A stretch of 64,000 nucleotides of DNA from Chitinophaga sp. sic0106 (GTDB lineage Bacteria > Bacteroidota > Bacteroidia > Chitinophagales > Chitinophagaceae): NCBI RefSeq assembly GCF_019219075.1, contig NZ_JAHUWJ010000016.1:62001-126000 (forward strand), read 5' to 3'. The translations under genes were made by a program, and so were the position numbers. The notes beneath the pieces were generated by a model. That model made no database searches. It saw only the letters and a program-made list of their open reading frames with translations, and was not told where the DNA came from. Within the stretch, counting starts at the first letter, position 1. Each line of letters begins with the position of its first letter. Shown one piece after another: positions 8,999 to 17,122 of this stretch.

Positions 8999-10243
8999 AT
9001 GACCGACAGCAAGCGAAAAATTGTTAATGATCCGGTATATGGCTTTATTACCATAGATCACCCGTTGATTCTAACACTTATCTCCCATCCATATTACCAG
9101 CGGCTCCGCCGGATTCACCAGATGGCGCTGGCGCACCTGGTATATCCGGGGGCGGTGCATACGCGGTTTCATCACAGTTTGGGCGCTTATCACCTGATGT
9201 GCGGGGCTTTACAGGAGTTGAGGAGTAAGGGGGTAGACATCACACCCGAGGAGGAAGTGGCCTCGAAAATGGCGATTCTATTGCATGATATAGGCCATGG
9301 GCCTTATTCCCATGCCCTTGAAAACGGCATCATAGAAGGCGTTTCTCACGAAGCCATCTCCCAGTGGCTGATGGAAGCGCTGAACAAGGAAATGCACGGC
9401 GCGCTTTCGCTTACCATCGATATATTCAATGGCCGCTACCATAAAAAATTCCTGCATCAATTGGTTTCCAGCCAGTTAGATGTAGATCGGATGGATTACC
9501 TCAACCGTGACAGCTTTTTCACCGGCGTATCAGAAGGGGTGATCAGCTACGACAGGATCATTAAGATGCTGACGGTGCATCACGGGGAGCTGATGGTGGA
9601 GGAAAAAGGCATTTATTCCATAGAAAAGTTCATCATAGCCAGGCGGCTGATGTATTGGCAGGTGTACCTGCACAAAACGGTACTCAGCGCCGAAAATATG
9701 CTGGTAAAGATCTTAATCCGCGCCAAAAAGCTGGCTCAGGCAGGCGAAAAACTGTTCTGCAGCCCGGCCCTGGAGTATTTCCTTTACCATGCCATCACGA
9801 AAGACAACTTTGAAAAGGATCCGGAATGCCTGAAAATGTTCTGCATGCTGGATGATTACGATATTCTGGGTGCGATAAAGGTCTGGTCGGCACACAAAGA
9901 CCCGGTACTCTCTTTATTATGTAACTGGCTGATCAACAGGCAGTTATTTAAAGTAGTGCTTAGTCACGAGCCTTTCGACAACAATTCATTAGATATGTTG
10001 AAGAAACAGGTAGCACAAAAATGGAATATTTCCGGCCCGGATCTTGACTATTTTGTATTCTCAGACGCTGCCACACTGCGGGCATATAATATCAATGACG
10101 AAAAGATCAATATTCTTTTCAAAGACGGAACTGTAAAAGACATTTCCTCTATCGACAATGCACTGATTAGCCATACACTGGCTATACCGGTAAAAAAATT
10201 CTACATTTGTCATCCAAAAATTCAGGCTAACGGTACCTCATAA
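8999..10243 (+). CDS. HD-domain phosphohydrolase (SAMHD1-like)
   Basis: A 414-aa protein with the HD metal motif: His58/His59 in TRFHHS, His96-Asp97 in LLHDIGHGPYSH, and a downstream Asp in SQLDVDRMDYL. The layout (DPVYGFI, YYQRLRRIHQ, RFHHSLG, LLHDIGHGP, DVDRMDYL) is that of the SAMHD1/dGTPase-like family, which hydrolyses dNTPs or related nucleotides. Substrate is unproven. It lies 70 bp upstream of lpxD on the same strand; the gap shows no strong terminator, so cotranscription with the lipid A genes is possible. Confidence 0.88.
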   Translation: MTDSKRKIVNDPVYGFITIDHPLILTLISHPYYQRLRRIHQMALAHLVYPGAVHTRFHHSLGAYHLMCGALQELRSKGVDITPEEEVASKMAILLHDIGHGPYSHALENGIIEGVSHEAISQWLMEALNKEMHGALSLTIDIFNGRYHKKFLHQLVSSQLDVDRMDYLNRDSFFTGVSEGVISYDRIIKMLTVHHGELMVEEKGIYSIEKFIIARRLMYWQVYLHKTVLSAENMLVKILIRAKKLAQAGEKLFCSPALEYFLYHAITKDNFEKDPECLKMFCMLDDYDILGAIKVWSAHKDPVLSLLCNWLINRQLFKVVLSHEPFDNNSLDMLKKQVAQKWNISGPDLDYFVFSDAATLRAYNINDEKINILFKDGTVKDISSIDNALISHTLAIPVKKFYICHPKIQANGTS

Positions 10244-10313
10244 GGCACTAAAGCATATGAAAAAGAGTTTATATCAACAGATGTAGCCTGAAAAACTATT
10301 ACAAATTTAAATT

Positions 10314-11363
10314 ATGCAGTTTAGCGCATTACAATTAGCTACCATGCTGGATGGTAAGCTGGAGGGGAATCCGGATGTGAAAGTGAGCAATATCGCCAAA
10401 ATCGAAGAAGCCGGCGAAGGAATGCTCAGTTTCATAGCAAATCCTAAATACGAAGAGTTTCTGTATACCACCAGTGCATCCATTCTGCTCGTTAACGACA
10501 GCCTGGTAATAGAACGTCCGATCAACCCGACACTGATCCGGGTAAAGGACGCCTACAGTAGCATGGCGCTGCTGCTGGAAAAATACCGTCAGCTGACCAG
10601 CAATAAAGCCGGCATTCAGCAACCCTCTTACGTGCCTTCTTCCGTAAAACTGGGAGAAAATGTGTTTGTAGGGGCTTTTGCTTACCTTGGCGAAAATGTA
10701 GTGCTGGGTAATAATGTAAAGATCTATCCGGGTGTATACCTGGGGGACAACGTAATGGTGAATGACGATTCCGTGCTGTACCCGGGTGTAAAAGTATATG
10801 AGAACTGCGTGGTGGGTAGCCGTGTGGTACTCCATGCAGGTTGTGTAATCGGTGGCGATGGCTTCGGCTTTGCCCCTCAGCCGGATGGTGCCTATAAAAA
10901 AGTTCCTCAGATTGGTAATGTGGTGATTCATGATGATGTGGAGATTGGCGCAAACACGACCATCGACCGGGCGACCATGGGTTCCACCATTATTCAGAAA
11001 GGCGTGAAGCTGGACAACCTGATACAGGTGGCGCACAACGTGGATATTGGGCCTAATACCGTTATCGCAGCACAAACCGGCGTTTCTGGCAGTACCAAAA
11101 TTGGTAAAAACTGCGTGATCGGTGGCCAGGTGGGTATGGTCGGACACATCCATATCGCTGACGGCACCAAAATCAACGCCCAGAGCGGGTTATCCAAGTC
11201 TATCACCACTCCTAACTCCTCCCTCACCGGTTCACCGGCGTACGATTATAAAAGTTCGCTGAAAAGTCAGGCAATTTTTAGAAATTTGCCGGACCTTGAA
11301 AAGAGGGTGAAGGAATTGGAAGAAATGGTAAAACAACTGCTGCAAGAAAAGGCAGGCTTTTAA
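10314..11363 (+). CDS. lpxD: UDP-3-O-(3-hydroxyacyl)glucosamine N-acyltransferase LpxD
   Basis: Third acylation step of lipid A synthesis: transfers a 3-hydroxyacyl chain from ACP to the amino group of UDP-3-O-acyl-glucosamine. The 349-aa protein has an N-terminal uridine-binding domain (to about 105), then left-handed beta-helix hexapeptide repeats, with the catalytic histidine His241 in QVAHNVDIG, and a C-terminal helical tail. It opens the block lpxD, lpxC-fabZ, lpxA, consecutive on this strand with gaps of 39 and 5 bp. Confidence 0.96.
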   Translation: MQFSALQLATMLDGKLEGNPDVKVSNIAKIEEAGEGMLSFIANPKYEEFLYTTSASILLVNDSLVIERPINPTLIRVKDAYSSMALLLEKYRQLTSNKAGIQQPSYVPSSVKLGENVFVGAFAYLGENVVLGNNVKIYPGVYLGDNVMVNDDSVLYPGVKVYENCVVGSRVVLHAGCVIGGDGFGFAPQPDGAYKKVPQIGNVVIHDDVEIGANTTIDRATMGSTIIQKGVKLDNLIQVAHNVDIGPNTVIAAQTGVSGSTKIGKNCVIGGQVGMVGHIHIADGTKINAQSGLSKSITTPNSSLTGSPAYDYKSSLKSQAIFRNLPDLEKRVKELEEMVKQLLQEKAGF

Positions 11364-11402
11364 TTACTAATTGAAGAGGAAACAGTTATACCTTAGATAA
11401 TT

Positions 11403-12821
11403 ATGATGGAAAATCAACAGTTGGAGAACCAACACACCCTGAAAGGCGAGATCAGCATTTCAGGTGTTGGTTTACACACAGGAGCCAGTGTGAATATGAC
11501 GCTTAAGCCGGCATCACCAGGCTTCGGGATCAAATTTCAACGTGTAGACCTGCCCAACCAGCCAGTTGTGAAAGCAGATGTGGACTACGTAGTCGACACT
11601 GCCAGAGGCACAACCCTGGAAGACAAAGGTGCACGGGTAAGCACGGTAGAACATCTGCTGGCTGCACTGGTAGGCACTGGTGTCGACAACGTTCTCATCG
11701 AACTGGACGGCCCCGAAATTCCTATCATGGACGGTAGCTCCATGCCCTTTATCGAAGCCATCGAAAAAACCGGTATTCTGGACCAGGACGCCAAAAAGAT
11801 CTATTATACCATTGATACCAACATCACTTACTATGATGAGGAGAAAAAGGTAGAAATGGTGGCCCTTCCTGCGATCAACTATAGCGTAACCTGCCTGATC
11901 GACTTCAACAGCCCCGTACTGGGCACCCAGCATGCCAAAATGAAAGGCCTGGAGCAGTTCAGAGATGATATTGCTGCTTCCCGTACTTTCTGTTTCCTGC
12001 ATGAACTGGAATACCTGCTGAATAATAACCTGATCAAAGGTGGAGATATCAACAACGCCATCGTAGTGGTAGATCGTCCGGTAAACGAAGACGATATGAC
12101 CCGCCTGGCGAAAGCTTTCAACCGCGAAACCATGTCGGTACAGCGGGAAGGTATCCTCAATAACATAGAGCTGCGTTTCCCTAACGAACCGGCCCGCCAT
12201 AAACTCCTGGATGTAATCGGTGACCTGGCCCTGATCGGCTATCCTATCAAGGCGCACATCATTGCCAACCGTCCGGGACACGCTTCCAACGTGGAATTTG
12301 CACGTAAGATCAAAGCGTACATCAAAAAGAACAAACACAACCAGGGCGTACCTGTATATGATCCAAATCAGCCACCGATCTTTGATACCCCACGTATCGA
12401 AAGAACGCTGCCGCACAGATATCCTATGCTGCTGGTAGATAAGATCATTGAATTGGGAGAAGAACAAGTAGTAGGTATCAAAAATGTCACCTTCAACGAA
12501 GGATTCTTCCAGGGTCACTTCCCTAATAATCCGGTGATGCCTGGTGTGCTCCAGCTGGAAGCACTCGCGCAGGTGGGTGGTATCCTGGCGCTCAACCGCG
12601 TTCCGGACCCTGAAAACTACGATACTTACTTCCTGAAAATTGACAACTGTAAGTTCAAACAGAAAGTAGTTCCGGGAGATACCATGATCCTGAAAATGGA
12701 ATTGCTGAGCCCAATCAGAAGAGGATTAGTTGAAATGCGGGGAACAGTATTCATCGGCAATAAGGTAGCAGCCGAAGCTGATATGATAGCACAAATTATT
12801 AAAACAAGAGAGAGCAAATAA
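11403..12821 (+). CDS. lpxC-fabZ: Bifunctional LpxC deacetylase / FabZ dehydratase fusion
   Basis: Residues 1-310 are LpxC, the zinc deacetylase that commits UDP-3-O-acyl-GlcNAc to lipid A; ligands His84 (TVEHLLA), His266 and Asp270 (RHKLLD), plus His293, are present. Residues ~330-472 are FabZ, the 3-hydroxyacyl-ACP dehydratase, with His372 in GHFPNNPVMPG and Glu386 in LQLEALAQ. Both active sites look intact. The fusion is known in Bacteroidetes and couples use of 3-hydroxyacyl-ACP for lipid A and for fatty acid synthesis. Start is the first of two adjacent ATGs. Confidence 0.97.
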   Translation: MMENQQLENQHTLKGEISISGVGLHTGASVNMTLKPASPGFGIKFQRVDLPNQPVVKADVDYVVDTARGTTLEDKGARVSTVEHLLAALVGTGVDNVLIELDGPEIPIMDGSSMPFIEAIEKTGILDQDAKKIYYTIDTNITYYDEEKKVEMVALPAINYSVTCLIDFNSPVLGTQHAKMKGLEQFRDDIAASRTFCFLHELEYLLNNNLIKGGDINNAIVVVDRPVNEDDMTRLAKAFNRETMSVQREGILNNIELRFPNEPARHKLLDVIGDLALIGYPIKAHIIANRPGHASNVEFARKIKAYIKKNKHNQGVPVYDPNQPPIFDTPRIERTLPHRYPMLLVDKIIELGEEQVVGIKNVTFNEGFFQGHFPNNPVMPGVLQLEALAQVGGILALNRVPDPENYDTYFLKIDNCKFKQKVVPGDTMILKMELLSPIRRGLVEMRGTVFIGNKVAAEADMIAQIIKTRESK

Positions 12822-12826
12822 CAGCA

Positions 12827-13627
12827 ATGATCCACCCGCTTACATATATACATCCGGATGCCAAAGTGGCTCCTAATGTAAAAATTGATCCATTTACTGT
12901 AATTCACAAGAACGTTGAAATTGGTGAAGGCACCTGGATTGGCTCCAACGTTACCATAATGGAAGGTGCACGCATCGGCAGCAACTGCCGTATCTTTCCG
13001 GGCGCCGTTATTTCCGCCATCCCACAGGATTTAAAATATGCGGGTGAAGAAACCACAGTTGAAATCGGTAACAATACCACCATCCGTGAATTTGTAACCA
13101 TAAACCGTGGTACAAAAGATAAATGGAAAACTGTTATCGGCAACAACTGCCTCATTATGGCTTATAGCCATATCGCACACGATTGCGAGGTAGGCAATTA
13201 TTGCGTATTCTCCAACAATACCACCCTGGCAGGGCATATTACCGTAGGTAATAACGTAGTGCTGGCTGGTATGGTGGCCGTACAGCAGTTCTGCAAAATC
13301 GGTGACCATGCCTTCGTAACCGGTGGTTCTCTTGTTCGTAAAGATGTTCCTCCTTATGTAAAGGCCGCCCGCGAGCCATTATCTTATGTAGGGGTGAACT
13401 CTGTTGGTTTAAAGAGAAGAGGTTTCTCTCTCGAAAAAATCAACCATATCCTGGATATCTACAGGGTCATCTTTGTGAAAGGATTCAAATTATCCAAAGC
13501 CATCAGCATCATTGAAGCAGAATTCCCTGCTACAGACGAAAGAGACGAAATTCTCTCCTTTATCCGTGATTCCGGCAGAGGTATTATGAGAGGTTATACT
13601 GCCCGTTCCAATGATGATATCTCTTAA
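12827..13627 (+). CDS. lpxA: UDP-N-acetylglucosamine O-acyltransferase LpxA
   Basis: First acylation step of lipid A synthesis. The 266-aa protein is a left-handed beta-helix of hexapeptide repeats from the N-terminus to about residue 190, with the catalytic histidine His118 in HIAHDCEVG, then a helical C-terminal domain. The start is 5 bp after the lpxC-fabZ stop, and the end overlaps the ABC ATPase gene by 17 bp, so the block is tightly coupled. Confidence 0.96.
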   Translation: MIHPLTYIHPDAKVAPNVKIDPFTVIHKNVEIGEGTWIGSNVTIMEGARIGSNCRIFPGAVISAIPQDLKYAGEETTVEIGNNTTIREFVTINRGTKDKWKTVIGNNCLIMAYSHIAHDCEVGNYCVFSNNTTLAGHITVGNNVVLAGMVAVQQFCKIGDHAFVTGGSLVRKDVPPYVKAAREPLSYVGVNSVGLKRRGFSLEKINHILDIYRVIFVKGFKLSKAISIIEAEFPATDERDEILSFIRDSGRGIMRGYTARSNDDIS

Positions 13628-14228
13628 TCAGACTGGCAAGCGCTTTAACTACGACTGGATTTTCCGTCGGGTAGACCTTACCTTTCAGGCAGGAGAAAGA
13701 TATGCCATACTGGGACCTAACGGCTCCGGTAAATCCACACTACTACAGGTTATCAGTGGGGCCATTCAGCAAAATGAAGGCACCATACAATACAGCACAC
13801 CGGAAGGAGTCATCCCCAGCGATGAGTTCTTCCGGCACTGTGCCATCGCTGCTCCCTACCTGGAGCTGATCGAAGAACTCACACTTGCTGAACTGATACA
13901 GTTCCATCTCCAGTTTAAAAAATTTTTACCAGACATTAGCCCTGCGCGGGCAATAGAACTGGTAGGACTTGAGAAATCGGCCAACAAACAAATCCGCCAC
14001 TTCTCCTCCGGCATGAAGCAACGGACCAAACTGGCACTGGCCATTTTTTCTGACGTTCCTGTCCTCTTCCTCGATGAGCCATGTACCAACCTGGATGCTG
14101 CCGGTACCAGCCTGTATCAGCAGCTGATCAGTGAATACGGCGGCAATCGCCTGATCATCGTCAGCTCCAATGATGAGCGCGAGTACTTTATGTGCAAACA
14201 CCTGATCCGTATCAGCGATTATAAATAA
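13611..14228 (+). CDS. ABC transporter ATP-binding protein
   Basis: A 205-aa nucleotide-binding subunit with Walker A GPNGSGKST (35-43), signature FSSGMKQR (131-138) and Walker B VLFLDEP (151-157). No membrane subunit gene is adjacent, so its partner lies elsewhere. The start overlaps the lpxA end by 17 bp, making it part of the lipid A transcript; a role in envelope export is therefore a reasonable guess but not shown. The signature deviates from LSGGQ, as in many short export-type ATPases. Confidence 0.88.
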   Translation: MMISLNQTGKRFNYDWIFRRVDLTFQAGERYAILGPNGSGKSTLLQVISGAIQQNEGTIQYSTPEGVIPSDEFFRHCAIAAPYLELIEELTLAELIQFHLQFKKFLPDISPARAIELVGLEKSANKQIRHFSSGMKQRTKLALAIFSDVPVLFLDEPCTNLDAAGTSLYQQLISEYGGNRLIIVSSNDEREYFMCKHLIRISDYK

Positions 14229-14252
14229 TCACACTTTCCTGCTCTTTCAGCA

Positions 14253-14293
14253 TTCAGCTTTTATTATATCTTCGTTCCGTAATAAAAGCTGAA
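14253..14293. promoter_or_regulatory. 14-bp inverted repeat enclosing a possible -7 box before the MFS gene
   Basis: Perfect arms ttcagcttttatta (14253-14266) and its complement (14280-14293) flank a 13-base centre containing TATCTTCG (14267-14274), one base off TAnnTTTG. The second arm ends 7 bp before the MFS start. It could be an operator around the promoter, or a terminator of the lpx transcript. No long U-run follows. Confidence 0.5.
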
Positions 14294-14300
14294 CACTAGC

Positions 14301-15611
14301 ATGCAAACTGCCAATAAAAAGGTAATTAACGGCTGGGCAATGTACGACTGGGCTAACTCCGTGTACAACCTGGTAATCACCACTACCTTCTTCCCTATTT
14401 ACTTCCTGGCTGTTACAAAAGGCGATACCGATGGTATCGTAACTTTCCTCGGAAGAAAATTTCAGAACTCCGCACTCTATAATTACACTACAGCCCTGGC
14501 CTATCTGCTGGTAGCCATCGCGTCCCCTATTCTCTCCTCCATAGCGGATACCAGGGGCAACAAAAAGAATTTCCTCATCTTCTTTACTATACTCGGTTCA
14601 CTATCCTGCAGTGCACTGTATAACTTTAACGACAGCAACCTCGCCTGGGGAGTCATCTTCTTCCTGCTGGCTACCGTGGGCTATTGCGGCGGCCTGGTAT
14701 TTTATAATTCTTATCTGCCAGAAATAGCGGCGCCGGAAGACAGGGACCGCATATCCGCCAGGGGCTTCTCTATGGGCTATATCGGCTCCGTACTGATGCA
14801 GCTGGTAGGCTTTGCGCTGGTTACCATCAAACCTTTTGGCATGTCAGACGGTAAGGCCGTGCAGTTTACCTTCCTGCTGGTAGGTATCTGGTGGCTTGGC
14901 TTCGCCATGATCACCTTCAAACGCCTGCCCGCTTCCAAACCGGTGGCCGACCGCCCTAAAGGCAATGCAGTGGCAGAAGGTATTCAGGAGCTGAAAAAAG
15001 TATACGCACAGGTAAAAGTGATGCCGGTATTAAAGCGTTTTCTGCGCGCCTTTTTCTTTTACAGCATGGGTGTACAAACCGTAATGCTGGCGGCTACGGT
15101 GTTTGGCAGCAAGGTATTAAACCTGGAAGCCTCCATACTGATTGCTACCGTTGTGGCGATCCAGGTGGTAGCGGTACTGGGCGCCTGGGCCATGGCCAGG
15201 CTCTCCGGCAAATTTGGAAACATGCCGGTACTGGTGGTTACTGTTTTACTCTGGATTGTGATCTGCATCATGGGATATCGTATGAAAACCGCCATGGACT
15301 TCTATATCCTCGCTTGTGGTGTAGGTTTGGTAATGGGAGGAATTCAGTCCCTCAGTCGCTCCACCTACGCGAAGCTAATGCCCGAAACCAAGGACACTGC
15401 TTCCTTCTTCAGCTACTACGACGTGACCGAAAAAATTGCCATCGTTATCGGTATGGCCTCCTTCGCCTACATTGACGATTACACGAAAGATATCCGCAAC
15501 TCCGTACTGGCGCTGGTGGTGTTCTTCGTCATCGGCCTCATCTGGCTGGTATCTGCGCTGCGCAAAGAGCGGCAATTAAGCAAGGAAGCCTTAACTTCGG
15601 TAAAAGCATAG
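14301..15611 (+). CDS. MFS transporter, Atg22/UMF1-like
   Basis: A 436-aa integral membrane protein with about 12 hydrophobic segments. The opening GWAMYDWANSVYNLVITTTFFPIYF is split by the characteristic W-A-x-Y-D-W-A-N motif of the UMF1/Atg22-like branch, whose yeast member exports amino acids from the vacuole. Other family marks are SPILSSIADTRG and GLVMGGIQSLSRS. The substrate is unknown; amino acids or peptides would fit. The next gene starts 3 bp after this stop, so the two form an operon. Confidence 0.88.
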   Translation: MQTANKKVINGWAMYDWANSVYNLVITTTFFPIYFLAVTKGDTDGIVTFLGRKFQNSALYNYTTALAYLLVAIASPILSSIADTRGNKKNFLIFFTILGSLSCSALYNFNDSNLAWGVIFFLLATVGYCGGLVFYNSYLPEIAAPEDRDRISARGFSMGYIGSVLMQLVGFALVTIKPFGMSDGKAVQFTFLLVGIWWLGFAMITFKRLPASKPVADRPKGNAVAEGIQELKKVYAQVKVMPVLKRFLRAFFFYSMGVQTVMLAATVFGSKVLNLEASILIATVVAIQVVAVLGAWAMARLSGKFGNMPVLVVTVLLWIVICIMGYRMKTAMDFYILACGVGLVMGGIQSLSRSTYAKLMPETKDTASFFSYYDVTEKIAIVIGMASFAYIDDYTKDIRNSVLALVVFFVIGLIWLVSALRKERQLSKEALTSVKA

Positions 15612-15613
15612 CG

Positions 15614-16453
15614 ATGAAATTATACACCATAGAAACGGGCTTCTTTAAACTGGATGGCGGCGCCATGTTTGGCGTAGTGCCTAAAACGATCTGGAATAAA
15701 CTCAATCCTGCGGATGAGAATAACCTCTGCTCCTGGGCTATGCGCTGCCTCCTCATTGAAGACGGTAAGCGCCTCATCCTGGTAGACAATGGAATCGGTG
15801 ATAAACAAGACGCTAAATTTTTTAGTCACTATTACCTGCACGGCACCGATACACTCGATAAATCCCTTGCTGCACACGGCTTTCACCGGGATGATATCAC
15901 CGATGTCTTCCTTACGCACCTCCACTTCGACCATTGCGGAGGCAGCATCGTAAGGCAAGGCGACAACCTGGTGCCAGCCTTCAAAAATGCGACCTACTGG
16001 AGCAATGCTGATCACTGGAAATGGGCTACACAGCCTAATGAAAGAGAAAAAGCATCTTTCCTGAAAGATAATATCCTGCCAATACAGGAAAGCGGACAGC
16101 TGAAATTTGTAGACCACACCGAAGGCGTGGCTTTTACCGAAAACATGCAGATCCGTTTCGTAAACGGTCACACCGATGCCATGATGCTGCCGCAGCTACG
16201 CTACAAGGATCAAACCATCCTGTACATGGCTGATCTGCTGCCTTCCATCGGCCATATTCCATTGCCATACGTAATGGCTTATGATATGTTTCCGCTCACC
16301 ACACTGAACGAAAAAAAGCATTTCCTGCAAGAAGCACTGGATAACAAATATGTCCTGTTTTTTGAGCATGACCCTGTCAATGAATGCTGCATCCTGCAAC
16401 AAACAGAAAAGGGCATACGGGCCGGTGAAACTTTCAAACTGAGCGCATTGTAA
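15614..16453 (+). CDS. MBL-fold hydrolase, lactonase-like
   Basis: A 279-aa metallo-beta-lactamase fold enzyme with HLHFDHCGG (His102, His104, Asp106, His107) and later ligands in FVNGHTDAM, YMADLLP and FFEHDP. The layout is close to the quorum-quenching N-acyl-homoserine lactonase branch, but that branch has many members of other function. No signal peptide. Translationally close to the MFS gene (3-bp gap), which suggests export and hydrolysis of one class of compound; this is inference. Confidence 0.85.
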   Translation: MKLYTIETGFFKLDGGAMFGVVPKTIWNKLNPADENNLCSWAMRCLLIEDGKRLILVDNGIGDKQDAKFFSHYYLHGTDTLDKSLAAHGFHRDDITDVFLTHLHFDHCGGSIVRQGDNLVPAFKNATYWSNADHWKWATQPNEREKASFLKDNILPIQESGQLKFVDHTEGVAFTENMQIRFVNGHTDAMMLPQLRYKDQTILYMADLLPSIGHIPLPYVMAYDMFPLTTLNEKKHFLQEALDNKYVLFFEHDPVNECCILQQTEKGIRAGETFKLSAL

Positions 16454-16528
16454 GGGATATATGTCAGTATGTCACTTATAATGGCTCCTGCATCAAATTT
16501 GATAGCTTACCAGTAGAAAACAACAACA

Positions 16529-16909
16529 ATGGCACTACATATCACACCGGATAATAAGTTGAAAAAGCTGATCGTAGTGGGCGACCGCGTGCTGATCAAG
16601 CTTACAACACCGCATGATCGTACCACCAGTGGATTATATTTGCCTCCCGGCGTGCAGGAAAAAGAGAAAGTACAGCAGGGCTATGTCATCAAAACCGGTC
16701 CTGGTTATGCGATCCCGGTACCTGTAGATGAAGATGATGCCTGGAAGCCTGAGGAAGATAAGATCAAGTATATCCCTTTACAGGCTAAAGAAGGCGATCT
16801 GGCCATCTTTCTGCTCAGTGGCTCTACGGAGGTAGTGTACCAGGAAGAGAAGTATTATATCGTACCGCAAGGAGCTATTTTGATGTTGGAGAGAGAAGAA
16901 GATCTCTAA
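16529..16909 (+). CDS. GroES-like co-chaperonin family protein
   Basis: A 126-aa protein whose beta-barrel motifs follow GroES: VVGDRVLIKL near the start, TTSGLYLPPGVQEKEKVQQG with the mobile-loop position, VIKTGPG, GDLAIFLLSGSTEVVYQEEKYYIVPQGAILMLE at the end (the last in segments). It is longer than GroES (~95 aa) because of a polar insertion around DEDDAWKPEEDK. No groEL is near. It may be an orphan GroES paralogue rather than the main GroEL partner. A strong terminator follows. Confidence 0.8.
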   Translation: MALHITPDNKLKKLIVVGDRVLIKLTTPHDRTTSGLYLPPGVQEKEKVQQGYVIKTGPGYAIPVPVDEDDAWKPEEDKIKYIPLQAKEGDLAIFLLSGSTEVVYQEEKYYIVPQGAILMLEREEDL

Positions 16910-16930
16910 ACACACTATTTATATTTTTTG

Positions 16931-17041
16931 AAAGCAGTTACCTTTTCCGGTAACTGCTTTTTTGTGTGGTTTTGTCCTTCCGCCTTCGGCAGAAGGACAA
17001 AACCACACTTGTAGAGCGGCGTGTCCCGCCGCTCTACAAGT
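16931..17041. repeat. Terminator followed by two further adjoining long hairpins
   Basis: Hairpin 1 (16931-16942 with 16949-16960, 12 bp) ends in a T-run and is the terminator of the GroES-like gene. Hairpin 2 has perfect 17-bp arms (16964-16980 with 16992-17008) and an apex gcc-ttc-ggc after a C/A mismatch. Hairpin 3 has perfect 14-bp arms (17007-17020 with 17028-17041). Hairpins 2 and 3 share bases 17007-17008 and have no U-run. Confidence 0.8.
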
Positions 17042-17122
17042 CTCAAAGGGTTAAAGGCCCTTATAACCGCGAAGCCAAAAACTCCATCTAAATTTCATTA
17101 TCTTCATACAAAATCGCACGCC

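Noticed and set aside
11514-12518. 334-codon open frame antisense to lpxC-fabZ
   Set aside because: Shadow of a gene with all catalytic residues present on the other strand.
17021-17122. Longer start (TTG) for the HerA-like ATPase
   Set aside because: The extension is encoded by the third hairpin and following spacer; the ATG at 17123 fits the family.
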